From Rachicladosporium sp. CCFEE 5018 (Eukaryota; Ascomycota; Dothideomycetes; Cladosporiales; Cladosporiaceae): DNA of 64,000 nucleotides. Shown here in pieces: positions 40,036 to 51,214 of this stretch (the stretch's first letter is position 1; each line of letters opens with the position of its first letter). The notes under the pieces are model-generated. The model worked only from the letters and a program-made list of their open reading frames with translations. It was not told where the DNA came from and did no database searches. The translations under genes were made by a program, and so were the position numbers. The DNA is taken from assembly GCA_002077045.2 (NCBI GenBank), contig KZ111142.1:62001-126000 (forward strand), in the 5' to 3' direction.

Positions 40036-42084
40036 TCAACCCGGCCCTCCTCTGGCCCCTCCAGCTTTTCGTCTCTGAAAGTCGATACTCATCCTCCCCC
40101 TCGTCCTCCTCTCCCGCACCGGTCCCTGCCGTGGGCCACCAAGTAACCATCCATTCATGCACCTCCTCTGTCCTACGTATTTGCCCTCTGGGCTCCACAC
40201 CTCCACCTCCGGCACCTTACCCGGGTCTCCAAAAGCGCCGCGCCGTACTTGCGCCACCACTTCCACCCAGCCGAGCCCGGAGAGTAAAATGTCAGTCGCG
40301 TAGACGATGTAAGGCAGATCGTGCGCTTTCTGTTTCCCGGCTGCAACGGCTGTAACGGGACCAGCGCGTTTCTTAGTCACGTCGGTCGAAAGAGGAAAGC
40401 TGCCCGCGCTCTCCATCAAGGTCTTTGCTGGAGGTGTGGCGATGCTTGGTACTGTGCCGGCGTACGGCTCATTCGTCTCGGTGAAGAAGCCAGTCTGTAT
40501 AGCAATCGCTTTCTCGGTACTCGTCACGTGCGGTGTGAGCGAAGGCGGGAGAAAAGGGTACATCATCATGATCAGATCTTCCGTCTTAGGCGTTATGCGG
40601 ATCAGTCCGCCTAGTAGCAGTGATTGGCCTGGCTTGATCACATGCTGCTCGGGTGTGACACGCGACGTTAGCACAAGGTCTGAGCGGTGTCTAAGTAGAA
40701 CGTGATATTCCAATGTATTGCGCTCGACACCAGGTAGGTCGATGAGCTCGCCTTTGCCTTGACCGAAGGGGACTCGGATCGGTGAAGCGGTCGTGCCCGG
40801 GAGAGACGAGATGAGTGGCATGCGGGGATAGGCCGTTTCTGGTTGCGCTGGAGGCAATAGTCGCGCTTCGTCCTCATTGAGAAAGGCTTCGTCATCGAGG
40901 GCGTCGATCTCGGATTCTTGATACGCCTCTGGTAGTGGCCTGTACAGTTCCGATACTGGCTGCACCACTGTGAGTGCATCGTTGATCCCATCACCTAGAT
41001 GAGCGGAATCCGCAGCCGCGGCGTTCTCGCTGTCAAGTCGTGTCTTCAGCTCCGGACTCACTTCCCTGCCCCTACCTTTCGGGAACGTACTCTCGAATAG
41101 TGCACTTTTGCCCACATTGACCTTGCCAACCATCCAGCCTGCACCACCTCGACCGTAAATCTCTTCCTTGACCTGCTTTGTCCACCATGATCGCTTCGCC
41201 GAGACACATCTCACGTTGCCCAGTCGCACATTCTGTCCACTCTTGCCCAATGCATCCCTCAACACATCTTGCAGATAAGGCATCAAGCCATCAACTTGCT
41301 CTTTCACTGGTGCAAGCAAGTCACTGCGCGTGATGATGAAACTCACTTCCGCCACGCGACCACGTATGTAACGCATGGATTTCGATCGCCGGTTCTGCGT
41401 CCGCAATCTCGGAAGTTCGAGTGCATGTTGCAAGTTCGGGATCAGTGACATTGGAAAGTCGGCAGCATCAAGCACGTGGTAGATGTGATTGTGCCTATGC
41501 GGTGACTCTTCGATGATGGCCTGTATGCTTTGCATGGATGGGTGGATGATCGATGAGCCAGCGCCATTGTGGTGGAGCATATGGCATCGGTTACAGACTG
41601 GTGTAGAGTCTGCAGTCGCGACTGGCGGCGATTTCGTGGGTGCCGCAGACTGGCCATCAACAGATCCATTGTCTACAGCTTGCTTGAAGATAGCATCCTC
41701 TTCCTGCTGCCGACTCTGCTTCGCATCTCGCTTCCGACGAGTCTCTCCATAGTACCCAGCTGCTTCCCGATCCACGGTCTGGCTCGGTGCGCCGCAGCCT
41801 GGACAAGTCGTAGGTAGTTTCTTCCAGGGTTCTCGTTTCGCCTTTGGTACGGCGTCAGCTCCGCTCACCGGTATCGCATGGACGGCATCAAGGAGAGTGT
41901 TCACAACGGCCGTCGGTATTGTCCCCAGTTGCTTTCTCGACCCATGGCTGAAGGCTTGACGATACCCTCCAGAACACGCTTGTAGCAGATGTGATGGGCA
42001 GATCCTGCCAGGCCACTGTTTAATCCATTGCGGAGACTTGCTTGCGCGGGCAGCTCGTGCCGAAGCTCGCAGGAGGTGTAGCAT
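40036..42084 (-). CDS. GEP3: Gep3-type mitochondrial circularly permuted GTPase (YqeH-like)
   Basis: Acts in mitochondrial small ribosomal subunit biogenesis in known relatives. Motif order is permuted: a zinc-ribbon-like CPGCG...CNRCH pair, then ITRSDLL (G4), VSAKRSWW (G5), GKVNVGKSALF (G1 P-loop) and LIDLPGVER (G3). The frame is open from 42165, but I prefer ATG at 42084 (682 aa), because MLHLLRASARAARASK is a good mitochondrial presequence. The C-terminal domain includes VEVVAQVRRGAFG. Single exon. Confidence 0.87.
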   Translation of the reverse strand: MLHLLRASARAARASKSPQWIKQWPGRICPSHLLQACSGGYRQAFSHGSRKQLGTIPTAVVNTLLDAVHAIPVSGADAVPKAKREPWKKLPTTCPGCGAPSQTVDREAAGYYGETRRKRDAKQSRQQEEDAIFKQAVDNGSVDGQSAAPTKSPPVATADSTPVCNRCHMLHHNGAGSSIIHPSMQSIQAIIEESPHRHNHIYHVLDAADFPMSLIPNLQHALELPRLRTQNRRSKSMRYIRGRVAEVSFIITRSDLLAPVKEQVDGLMPYLQDVLRDALGKSGQNVRLGNVRCVSAKRSWWTKQVKEEIYGRGGAGWMVGKVNVGKSALFESTFPKGRGREVSPELKTRLDSENAAAADSAHLGDGINDALTVVQPVSELYRPLPEAYQESEIDALDDEAFLNEDEARLLPPAQPETAYPRMPLISSLPGTTASPIRVPFGQGKGELIDLPGVERNTLEYHVLLRHRSDLVLTSRVTPEQHVIKPGQSLLLGGLIRITPKTEDLIMMMYPFLPPSLTPHVTSTEKAIAIQTGFFTETNEPYAGTVPSIATPPAKTLMESAGSFPLSTDVTKKRAGPVTAVAAGKQKAHDLPYIVYATDILLSGLGWVEVVAQVRRGAFGDPGKVPEVEVWSPEGKYVGQRRCMNGWLLGGPRQGPVRERRTRGRMSIDFQRRKAGGARGGPG

Positions 42085-42567
42085 CTGCTTACTTAATTCA
42101 CGCGCTCGTGATTGCTCGTGACGATGATGTCGGCATATCGACATAATGCGGGAATACACGGTCATGTCTCGGGAGTCCCGAGTCGCGTGCTTGCCACGTG
42201 GGACCCCTGCAGAGCTTGGTCTGCGGCTGCACCCTTATCTAACTTCGGAACACCTCGATAGGTAAACTCGAGACGGCAACAGCGCTCACGTATCTGCAGC
42301 ATTACAAGCACTCTGTCAGACCGCGCACACAGACGCGTCTATTCAGATCCTTCCCAGCATCTTCAGCCCACAGCCATTGCTTCTGCTGCGAAACGTGCTC
42401 AGAGTATGGCGCCCTGAATACGAAGTGTTAGCAGCCATATCTGCAGCTGGTGCTGAACCCGATATCTTCTGTACTGGATGAACGACAAAGCCGGCTGAAC
42501 GTCCTGCCGGCCACGAGTGAAGGCGGAGCACGATATTCACAGGCGTATACACTCGATAACCACCACG
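42085..42567. promoter_or_regulatory. Divergent upstream region of GEP3 and mannosyltransferase-like gene
   Basis: 483 bases including the possible 27-codon GEP3 N-terminal extension (42085-42165). No clear promoter element. Confidence 0.45.
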
Positions 42568-43591
42568 ATGCCGACAATGCAATTTCCCTACCCGCGCAAA
42601 ACCTCACACCCCCCAGCCTACCAACCCTCCCGCGCTTCGACCTTCCAACGCCGGCGCACCCTCCGAAACCTCGCGCCCTACATCGCTGGGATACTCACCC
42701 TCATTGTCCTCTTCCTCTACTTCCTGCGATCCTCATCACCTACAACACCCCGCCCTCCACCAGGAACACCTCCAGTAGTCCTCGTAACAACCCTCGACGC
42801 CAAGCAGTCAGAACACTACAAAGCGAACATCATCGAGAACAGGAAGGACTACGCTTGTCGGCATGGCTACTCGACCTTCTTCCCAAACACCACAGACTAC
42901 GACCTTATGTCCGGTGTACCTAGCTCCTGGAGCACAGTCCCCTCCATGCGGCACGCCATGACGCTTTATCCCCACACGCCCTGGATCTTCTACCTGACCT
43001 CCACAGCCCTGATAATGAACCCCTCTCAACCTCTCGACCTCAAAGTCCTCGATCCGCGGAAACTCGAATCCCTCATGATCGTCGATCGGCCCGTTGTTCC
43101 TCCCGATAGTGTGATAAAAACATTCTCTCACTTGAAGGGAGAGCGGGTAGACTTCATCCTCACGCAGGACAAGAAGGGCTAGCAGGCGGGAGCTTGTTGC
43201 TCAGGAACGGGGAGTGGGCGAAGTTCTTCCTGGATGCTTGGTACGATCCACTCTACAGGAGCTACAACTTTCAGAAGGCTGAGGGACATGCGCTCGAGCA
43301 TATTGTACAGTGGCATGGGACTGTGCTTAGTAAGCTTGCTCTGATACCCCAGAGAGTGCTGAATGGGTATACGAAGGAGGTGGCGGGGAGTGAGGAGGGT
43401 GAGTGTACCTTCGTCTGACGTGATGTGTGAAGGGTGATGCTGACGATTTTGTAGAAGGGCGATATCAGGAGGGCGACTTTGTTGCTAACTTCCACGGCTG
43501 TGCGAGGGATCCTAAGAGGAATTGCGAGATGGAGATGAAGCCGCTTATGGTGCGGTGGAAGGAACTGCGAGATGGCGAGGGGCGACGATAG
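42568..43591 (+). pseudogene. GT34 (Mnn10/Mnn11-type) mannosyltransferase-like gene with frameshift
   Basis: Type II membrane protein of the Golgi alpha-1,6-mannosyltransferase family. ATG 42568 in good context (CACCACGATG) precedes a short cytoplasmic tail, and a membrane helix is at ~34-50. Family blocks follow: VVLVTTLDAK, YACRHGYSTFF, WSTVPSMRHAM, GSLLLRNGEWAKFFLDAW, EGHALEHIVQWH and VANFHGCARDP. A TAG at 43180 interrupts; the homologous sequence resumes one frame over at 43179 (LAGGSLLLRN), implying a one-base deletion. An intron at 43399-43454 (GTGAGT to GTAG) follows. The metal-binding Asp-x-Asp position reads LTSTALI, with neither Asp. It is either a pseudogene or a non-catalytic subunit with a sequencing error. 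Confidence 0.75.
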
Positions 43592-44299
43592 CATGCGCCG
43601 CCTCCGACACTGTCTATGTTTGGGTCAATGGCATCGGTGAAGGCGTTGATGGAGCATTGGGGACATTGATATTGCATTGGAGAGCGCACTTGCGCTTGTG
43701 CCCTGGTTCTCATGATGTGGAGCATGGCTGGACCAGCTGTGAGTGGGTGGTGAAAGCATGTGTATCGTATAGCGAGGCTTGAGATGAGGTGTGTACGAAC
43801 ACAAGCACAGGCATTTGCGTCAAGGAGTGCGTCGTCTGGCAAGGAAGTGTGATGTGGTGTACTCATATCTCTGCCAAGTCTCACATGCCAACAATCCCGA
43901 CACAGCGGCATACCCTGCAGCGCACTACGAAACTCTACCCCGCGGCTCGAGACACCCTCTTCACTGCACCTCGAGCATCATAATTACACGTACCTTGACT
44001 ACATCGAGTAGGAAAAGGCAACAAGAGGATGCAGGGCGCTATTTGATGATACATCTGGGATTCGGTAGCGTCCCACTGTTACTGCTATCTTGAACGTCCT
44101 GCTTCCTTTGCGTTCCCATCAATTGGCGTCTCTTGCATGAACCTGAAGCAGCGGGTGGCAATAGCTCCATTGCTAAAAGCTCTATCGTCCTAGGTGTTCG
44201 ACTGTTCTGTATTATCGAGCTCGACTACCAGAAAACCAGAGTGTGGAGAGCCCCCATAGAAGGGTCCTGCAATCATCCACGAAGGACACTTTCACTACA
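43592..44299. other. Intergenic between mannosyltransferase-like gene and tetraspanin
   Basis: 708 bases. Contains the tetraspanin promoter; no supported gene or RNA. Confidence 0.45.
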
Positions 44300-45321
44300 A
44301 TGGCGTTCCTCACCCGCCGGACGCTGATCAACACGCTCTCGATCGTGGTACGTACTCTTCGTCCACGCGGAAGCTAATCCTCTAGCCATCGATCAATTAA
44401 TGATCAACAATCGCAGTACCTTATCGCCCTCACCATCCTAGCAGGCTACGCCCTCCACAGCACCAGAACCCTCACCCTCCCAATCCCCAACATCCTCACA
44501 GCCCTGACCGCCGCCCTCCCAGCACTAGCCGGCCTAACGCTCTCAGGCGCGCAAACCCTGTCCTCAGCCTTAGCGCCGAAGAGTAAACATGCTCGGAACC
44601 GCTTCGATGCACCTCCACCGCCCCTGTCGCGGTCGAAGATCCTCTTGTCAGCAGTGGCGTTCTTGTTGGTCTACGAGACCATCATCGGCACGCTCACAGG
44701 TACTAGAATCTGGCCGATCGATGGGCTGGAGTGTAATTTACACTCTACTTGGCAATCTCTCTTTCGGACTAAAAACGCGGCGCGGATCACGGCCATCCAG
44801 GATGCTTTTAATTGCTGTGGTCTCTCAGGGGTGAAAGACATGGCGTTTCCGTTCCCAGATGCAAGACATGGCGGGGATGCGTGTGTGGTTAGATACGAGC
44901 GGACGGAGCGGTGTTTGGAGGGTTGGCGTGGAGAGGAGAGGAAGGTGGCGGGGATGTTGCTTGCTGTTGTTTTGGGCGTTGTGGTGTGGGAGGTACGTCG
45001 TCTCGATGTGCTCTTGAAGGTCCAATGAGTGCTTAGAGCTGACTTGGGAACGTGTAGCTTGTCATGCTCCTCTTCCCCTCTCCAGCTACGAGCTCCTGGC
45101 TGCCATCCACGCTCAAGCTCCCCGGCGACAACAGTGCGCGCCAGATCGAGTACCGCGACAACGAAGCCGACGAGACGGAGCGAGATGTCGGTGGAGAAGA
45201 AGATAGCGTCTTCGGGGAAACGAGGCGATTGAACGACGATGCGCGTCTCGCTTCGCAGGTCGAGGCTGGGCGGATGCATCCTAGTGCGCTGACTAGGAAT
45301 GAGTGGCGAGGGGAGGACTAA
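44300..45321 (+). CDS. Tetraspanin-family membrane protein
   Basis: Four-pass membrane protein of the fungal tetraspanin group, which organises membrane microdomains; the exact subfamily (Pls1, Tsp2, Tsp3) is not decided. Exons 44300-44347, 44417-44992 and 45058-45321 give 295 aa; introns are 69 and 65 bases (GTACGT donors, GCAG and GTAG acceptors). Helices are near residues 8-28, 40-62, 82-102 and 194-215. The large loop between helices 3 and 4 carries the tetraspanin CCG motif (149-151, FNCCGLSG) and further Cys residues (DACVV, ERCLEG). A charged ~80-residue cytoplasmic tail follows. Confidence 0.83.
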
Positions 45322-45562
45322 GATTCAGCCTCACTCTGGAGTCGCGGCATTGGGGACTATGGGTAATTCCGGATAGCGATCTCTGGTATCGCGTGTTCTC
45401 TTCGGCGTTGTGAGCGATAACGACTTCAGCGGTTCTTTTGGCATGGCGTTTGAACGTCCACTTCGAGCTTCGTGTACCGCTCTTCGTCCATATGAGGACC
45501 ATCGTGCTAGCATTTCGGGCATAGGCATAGCAACAATCTTCGCGTCAACGAATGCATCCACG

Positions 45563-47248
45563 TCAACCCACTTTCTTCCCAAACCTCGCCAGCGCCGGCC
45601 CAAGCTCCTCCTTCGCCTTCCCCTCCTTAGCCTCCTTCCACTTCCGCCTCTGCTCCTCCCTCAATTCCAGCACCCTCGTCTTGTGCTCATCGATCACATT
45701 CTTATTCCCCTTCTTCCTCAAGAATTTCCGCAACGAACTATTCTTCCCCCGCTGGCGATTCTTTAAATCCTCAATCTTCTCCCTCTCAGCCGCAGCACCA
45801 GTCTTGCGATCAAGATCCTTCTCGTCTTGTCGTTGTTGGTTTGATGCGCTGTCGAGGGAGCCGACGAAATCGGGATTCAGGGAGATCATCTCGGGTTTGA
45901 GCTTGTTGAGGAGGGCTTTGACTTCGGCTTCTTGGCGCTGCTTGGTGTTTTCGTTAGGGTTCACTTCTAGGGCATCGAAATTCGGCTCGCCGGCGCCAGG
46001 GACGATGATAGAGCTGAAGCCTTGATTATGACCTATGCCTAGAATATCCTCGAATGGACACCAGCGTACGCGCTCGATGGTCTGACCTTCGCCGCCCCAG
46101 GCCATGTAGGGTGATTGGACTTTTGTCTGGTCGTCGCTGTGCTTCGTGAAGAGATCGGACCAGATTGTTGTCTGCGTTCCCCAGCCTACTGCTGTCAAAT
46201 TTCGGTCTGAGATTGCGACGCTGGCGCCCGGCCGACGGAGGAAGTACTCGTGTACTGGCTTGTAGGTCCGAATATCCCAGACGGCCATCTTGGAGTCGAC
46301 GCCTGTGGAGACCATGTAGTGGCCTTCGCGGTCTATAGCGAGAGAACGTACAGGGCCACGGTGGCAGAGCATTTTGACTAGAGGTGTCGTGCTGTTAGGA
46401 GACCAGAGAGAGACAGTGCCATTCTGGTGGCCCACGTGAAGGATGGCGTTGTGAGGGTTCTGGCCGAGGGTTGTGGGGGTGCCTTGCTTTGTGCCGGTTT
46501 GCATTACGAGCTTGCCTGTGCTAGTGTCTTGCCACTTGAGCCAGCCTGCGTTGCCGATCGTGGCCAGGAGGAAGTGGTAGGGTAGGAATTCCATGTGTGA
46601 TACTTCGACGTGTTGGTCGAGGTTGTGCAGTTCAATGCCGTGGTGATCGTAGATGTAGACATTTCGCTTCTGGGCCACTGCGAAGTACTGGTTGTTGTGC
46701 AGCCACTTCGCATCGCGGACTGTCTCGCCCAGGTTCAGCTCGCATCCAAGCTTGCCACTCCGCCAGTCCATGGTGGCGACATGGCCCTTCCTCCCAGCAA
46801 GTAGTAGGTCCTTCCCGTTCCGAGTGTAGTCATGCACATAAGGACCAAAGTCATCCAGCTTGAGATGGAAGCCTTTCTTCGCAGTCTCTACACCAACATC
46901 GCTCTGTATCTCAGTCTGCCGTACCTTGTACGTCCGTTCCAATTCGGTCTCGGGCTGCAGCAGTCCAGACGTGTTCTCGAGCAAGATCTCGGCATCCTTG
47001 GCTTTGAGTGTGGCATCGTTGTAGCGATCCTCCAATGCGCGAAGATTCGCTTTCAGCTTGCGATCCTTGATCTGCCTCGTCTGTATGCCCTTCCCTCGAC
47101 CATACTGCAGATTGGCCTCTTTCTGTCGTTTCTTCGCTGCAGCAGCCACTTGCTCGGCGTTCAGTGCTGCTGTTGGTGCGCCGCTGCCGAACCGTCGCTT
47201 GACAGTTCCATCTGGTCGGACCAGGTCCGTTGTCTCGAGTTGCGCCAT
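45563..47248 (-). CDS. UTP7: Utp7 homolog (WDR46), U3 snoRNP/SSU processome WD40 protein
   Basis: Nucleolar protein needed for early 18S rRNA processing. From ATG 47248 (MAQLETTD) it is 561 aa; the frame opens 20 codons further upstream (47308). WD40 repeats occupy ~130-390 (for example GHVATMDWRSG, VSTGVDSKMAVWDIRT). The C-terminal BING4CT-type block has WGGEGQTIERVRWCPFEDIL, GIGHNQGFSSIIVPGAGEPN and LNPDFVGSLD. A basic tail ends RRKWKEAKEGKAKEELGPAL and beyond. Single exon. It diverges from AAT1 with 287 bases between starts. Confidence 0.92.
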   Translation of the reverse strand: MAQLETTDLVRPDGTVKRRFGSGAPTAALNAEQVAAAAKKRQKEANLQYGRGKGIQTRQIKDRKLKANLRALEDRYNDATLKAKDAEILLENTSGLLQPETELERTYKVRQTEIQSDVGVETAKKGFHLKLDDFGPYVHDYTRNGKDLLLAGRKGHVATMDWRSGKLGCELNLGETVRDAKWLHNNQYFAVAQKRNVYIYDHHGIELHNLDQHVEVSHMEFLPYHFLLATIGNAGWLKWQDTSTGKLVMQTGTKQGTPTTLGQNPHNAILHVGHQNGTVSLWSPNSTTPLVKMLCHRGPVRSLAIDREGHYMVSTGVDSKMAVWDIRTYKPVHEYFLRRPGASVAISDRNLTAVGWGTQTTIWSDLFTKHSDDQTKVQSPYMAWGGEGQTIERVRWCPFEDILGIGHNQGFSSIIVPGAGEPNFDALEVNPNENTKQRQEAEVKALLNKLKPEMISLNPDFVGSLDSASNQQRQDEKDLDRKTGAAAEREKIEDLKNRQRGKNSSLRKFLRKKGNKNVIDEHKTRVLELREEQRRKWKEAKEGKAKEELGPALARFGKKVG

Positions 47249-47535
47249 CGTTACTGCATAATCGGAATCTGGATATGTATCGATTTCTGTGTACAGATCT
47301 GGAGACAATCTCGAAAAGTTGTTCGGCTATCGGATATAAGACTGCCGAACCGGGTCTAACTTCTTCGAGGTGACCCAAGCTCCAGGAGCGTTTCGCCCAT
47401 GGGGAACTTTTGATGATTCGAATCACCGCCTTACTCCCCAGCCATTGCATCTGCATATACCCCTAGTAACACCTTCCTTCCTCTCCGCTACTACAGTCAC
47501 CCTCACCACCCGTTCCATCATCGACACCGCCCGCC

Positions 47536-48875
47536 ATGCTTTCCAAGACAGTCCTCCAACGCGCCACCGCGGCCCCTACTCGCCTCTCCCTCACACAGCA
47601 GCAATGCGCTCGCGCTGCCTCATTCTGGACGCAAGTCCCCCAAGGTCCGCCAGATGCCATACTCGGCATCACTGAGGCCTTCAAGAAGGACTCACACCCA
47701 CAGAAGATCAACCTCGGCGTGGGTGCCTACCGCGATGACAAGGGCAAGCCCTATGTCCTCCCTTCAGTCCGCACTGCCGAGCAGAAGATCGTGCAGGAGA
47801 ATATGGACAAGGAGTATGCCGGCATCACCGGTGTACCCGACTTTACCAAAGCTGCGGCAGTCCTCGCATACGGTAAGGACAGTGCACCTCTGAAGGAGGG
47901 CCGCATTGCCATCACCCAGACCATCTCCGGCACTGGCGCATTGCGGATAGGTGGCGCGTTCCTGCAGCGCTTCTACCCCAATGCTAAGGCCATCTACATC
48001 CCCACGCCCTCCTGGGCGAACCACAAGGCTGTCTTCCTCGACTCCGGGCTGGAGGTGAAGCAGTACAAGTACTACAATAAGGACACGATTGGTCTGGACT
48101 TCGATGGCATGCTCGCAGACATCAAGGCAATGCCAAAGGGTAGTATGGTGCTGCTGCACGCTTGTGCGCACAACCCCACTGGCATTGACCCGACCGAGGA
48201 GCAGTGGAAGGCAATCAGCGATGCGATGAAGGAGGGTGGCCACTTCCCATTTTTCGACATGGCGTACCAGGGCTTTGCGTCTGGTGATACCGACAAGGAC
48301 GCTTTCGCGCTGCGGTACTTCTTGAAGGAGAGCCATCAGCCATGTCTGGCTCAGTCGTTTGCCAAGAACATGGTGAGTCTTGCACTGCTACCACTTCTCA
48401 CGATCCTTACTGACGATTCTCTCAGGGCCTCTATGGCGAGCGCGTCGGCGCCTTCAGCATCGTTACCTCCTCTCCGGAAGAAAAAGCCAAAGTCGACTCG
48501 CAAATCAAGATCCTCGTCCGCCCCTTGTACTCGAATCCTCCCGTCCACGGCGCCCGCATCGCCAGCAAAATCCTCAACGACCCGGCGCTCAACAAGCAAT
48601 GGCTCGGCGAAGTCAAGGAGATGGCCGACCGTATCATCACCATGCGTGCGCTGTTGAAGGAGAATCTTGAGAAGCTTGGAAGCAAGCGCGACTGGAGCCA
48701 TATCACGAGTCAGATTGGCATGTTCGCGTACACTGGGTTGGGGAAGCAGGAGATGGAGAGGCTGGCACAGGAGTGCAGTGTTTACGCTACGAAGGATGGA
48801 AGGATCAGTGTGGCGGGTATTACGAGCGGGAATGTCGAGAGGCTGGCTCAGTCCATCTTCAAGATCGTGGGATAG
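47536..48875 (+). CDS. AAT1: Mitochondrial aspartate aminotransferase
   Basis: PLP enzyme interconverting aspartate/2-oxoglutarate and oxaloacetate/glutamate; part of the malate-aspartate shuttle. Exons 47536-48372 and 48426-48875 give 428 aa, the usual size. The intron is 53 bases (GTGAGT to CTCAG, branch CTGAC). The presequence MLSKTVLQRATAAPTRLS is Arg-rich. The substrate-side NLGVGAYRDD is at ~56-65, HNPTGIDPT at ~215-223, and the PLP lysine Lys277 lies in SFAKNMGLYGERVG, which spans the exon junction. The C-terminus has GMFAYTGL and DGRISVAGI. Confidence 0.95.
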
Positions 48876-49606
48876 ATGCTGACGGGACGAGGTGGATGTG
48901 TAAGCGATAGGGTGAGGTTGCTGGTGCTGCGGAGCGAGAGATGATTCTAGCTGTGCGGCTGTTCCGAAGGGATCATCGCAGGTGATGAAGGAGTTCAAGA
49001 GCGTGTACGATAGCTGGCGGAAGAGACGAGCATTAATCAGCATTCGATAGACCCTGACGAGCACGTCTGGTTGCTCATCACAGTAAAAAATTACGATAAG
49101 CATTCTGGCGTCGGCCATAGCGACCATCACGTGATGAGATCAAAGTCCCCTTCTACATCTTCCTGCGATACCTCTATTCAGTAGCCATTGTAGTCATGCG
49201 GTCGATAACTGCATTAGACATGAAGCCCGTAGACCCATTGGAATTGACAAAGCTGCGATACCCGATTCGGCAGTTCCGCCAGAAGCTTGGCTCTCGGTGA
49301 CGTTGCTTGACTTCACGCCCGGCAGATTGGGCGAGGGAAAGTTTCATGCCACTCGTCAATGGCTAATCCGCGATGGGGCCGCTGATAAATCAGGTCTTTG
49401 AAGATTGAGCTTGTAGGAGGCGAATATATATGTCGGTAAGAGAAGTGTTCCTCAGCAAATGTCAGCTTTCTTTTCTTTGCAAGTAATCGTACAAGCACTC
49501 CCCTTAACGCCACCCTCCCCTCAACAACAGTTCCACTGCCACTTTCTTTCCTCCCTGGGCAGACAACCATCTGATCCCCCGGATTACCCCAATCAAGCCC
49601 GCAACG
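48876..49606. other. Intergenic between AAT1 and Old Yellow Enzyme
   Basis: 731 bases; OYE promoter and leader (pyrimidine-rich near 49497-49560). A possible TATA-like ATATATATG lies near 49425. No supported gene. Confidence 0.45.
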
Positions 49607-50740
49607 ATGGGTTCCATCTCCCCTCCCGCGGACAAGCTCTTCACACCCCTCAAAGTCGGCAATGACACTCTCTCCTCCCGCCTGGTAATGGCGCCCTTGA
49701 CCCGCTTCCGCGCAAACGCCGACCACATCCCCCAGCCAAAGATGAAGGTCTACTACTCCCAACGCGCCTGCATCCCCGGCACCCTCCTAATCACCGAAGC
49801 CACGCCCGTCTCCGCAGCAGCAGGCGGTATGGCAAACTTGCCTCATATTGTCACGCCCGACCAGATCGCGGCCTGGAAGGATATTGTTGATGGTGTGCAT
49901 GAGAAGGGCGGCTTGATCTACCTGCAGCTTTGGGCGCTGGGTCGGGCTGCGGATCCGGAGCAGAAGCGTAAGGAAGATTCCGGTGATGTTGTATCTGCCT
50001 CCGCCATCCCGATGTCCGAAGGCGGCCACGTCCCTCGAGCCCTCGAGGAAAGCGAGATCAAGCAGTATGTATCTGACTTCGCTACCGGGGCTAAGAACGC
50101 TGTGGAGGGTGCAGGGTTCGACGGCGTGGAGATCCACGCCGCGAACGGGTATCTGATCGACCAATTCACGCAAGACGTGTCGAATCACCGCACAGATGGC
50201 TACGGTGGGAGTATTGAGAAGCGAGCTCGTTTCGCGCTCGAGGTGACGAAAGCTGTCGTCGACGCCGTGGGAGCGGAGAAAACCGGCATTCGTCTATCGC
50301 CATTCTCCACGTTCCAGGGGATGAAGATGCAGGATCCGTTGCCGCAGTTTTCGCACCTTATCAAAGGACTCCGGAATTTGAAATTAGCTTATCTGCATCT
50401 CGTCGAATCCCGCATCTCTGGCTCCGCAGACGCAGAAGCGACAGAGAAGATCGACCCGCTTGTTGAGCTTTGGCCGAAGGATTCACCTGTGTTCATCGCT
50501 GGGGGTTTCAAGCCTGACAGTGCGAAACGCGCTGTGGAGGAGGAGTATGCTGATAGACAAATCGCCATTGTTTTCGGGAGGTACTGGATCAGCAACCCGG
50601 ATCTGGCTTACAGGCTTCAGCACGGCATAGACCTCAATCCATACGATAGATCGACATTCTATTTGCCCGAAAGCGAAAAGGGCTACACGGACCAGCCGTT
50701 CTCGGAGGAGTACAAGAAGGAGAGGGGTGGGAAGTTGTAG
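49607..50740 (+). CDS. Old Yellow Enzyme family NADPH:flavin oxidoreductase
   Basis: FMN ene-reductase that reduces activated C=C bonds of enones, 377 aa, single exon. The TIM barrel starts LFTPLKVGNDTLSSRLVMAP. The substrate-binding pair His177-x-x-Asn180 and proton donor Tyr182 are in EIHAANGYLIDQF, followed by HRTDGYGGSIEKRARF and the FMN-phosphate loop IAGGF...IVFGRYWISNPDL. Related enzymes include secondary-metabolism reductases, but no cluster backbone gene lies nearby, so a stress or detoxification role is as likely. Confidence 0.93.
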   Translation: MGSISPPADKLFTPLKVGNDTLSSRLVMAPLTRFRANADHIPQPKMKVYYSQRACIPGTLLITEATPVSAAAGGMANLPHIVTPDQIAAWKDIVDGVHEKGGLIYLQLWALGRAADPEQKRKEDSGDVVSASAIPMSEGGHVPRALEESEIKQYVSDFATGAKNAVEGAGFDGVEIHAANGYLIDQFTQDVSNHRTDGYGGSIEKRARFALEVTKAVVDAVGAEKTGIRLSPFSTFQGMKMQDPLPQFSHLIKGLRNLKLAYLHLVESRISGSADAEATEKIDPLVELWPKDSPVFIAGGFKPDSAKRAVEEEYADRQIAIVFGRYWISNPDLAYRLQHGIDLNPYDRSTFYLPESEKGYTDQPFSEEYKKERGGKL

Positions 50741-51214
50741 ATCAGCGTTTACATCATGCGAAGCGTCCGCCAAGATGACGGAACATAGATATCATAGAGA
50801 GTGAATAGAGCTCTATGATTTTGTGCGATCTATGACTAGCTGCGCCTCTCCGCTTATCTTTGAAGCTGCTCTTGCTCATATGATCGAGCCCACAGCAGTA
50901 ATTCGTAACGCTGCATCTGCAACGAGAGCAGAAAACTCGGAGTACAGGCTGCCAACAGAACTGAGCTCTCGCCTCCCGTGTTCAGAGAAAGTGTCCACGA
51001 TGACGGGTGCGTAGATACTAGCACAATGGGCTTTGGATTCCAGGAGAGGACCAATTCAGCACACGTCAATGAACGTACGCGGTCTCTGACTATGCAATGC
51101 ATCGCACGTGTACACAGACTTTCCAGCATATGGTATTCTTTACATTCCGCGAATCGACGCCAACGACGGGCCTGTCGTTCCTTCGTCTCACTGAGCTGCC
51201 GTCAAAAACGCAGC
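50741..51214. other. Intergenic between convergent OYE and lipase
   Basis: 474 bases between two 3' ends; no gene supported. Confidence 0.5.

Noticed and set aside
48351..49130. 259-codon minus-strand frame over AAT1
   Set aside because: Antisense of aspartate aminotransferase; not protein-like.
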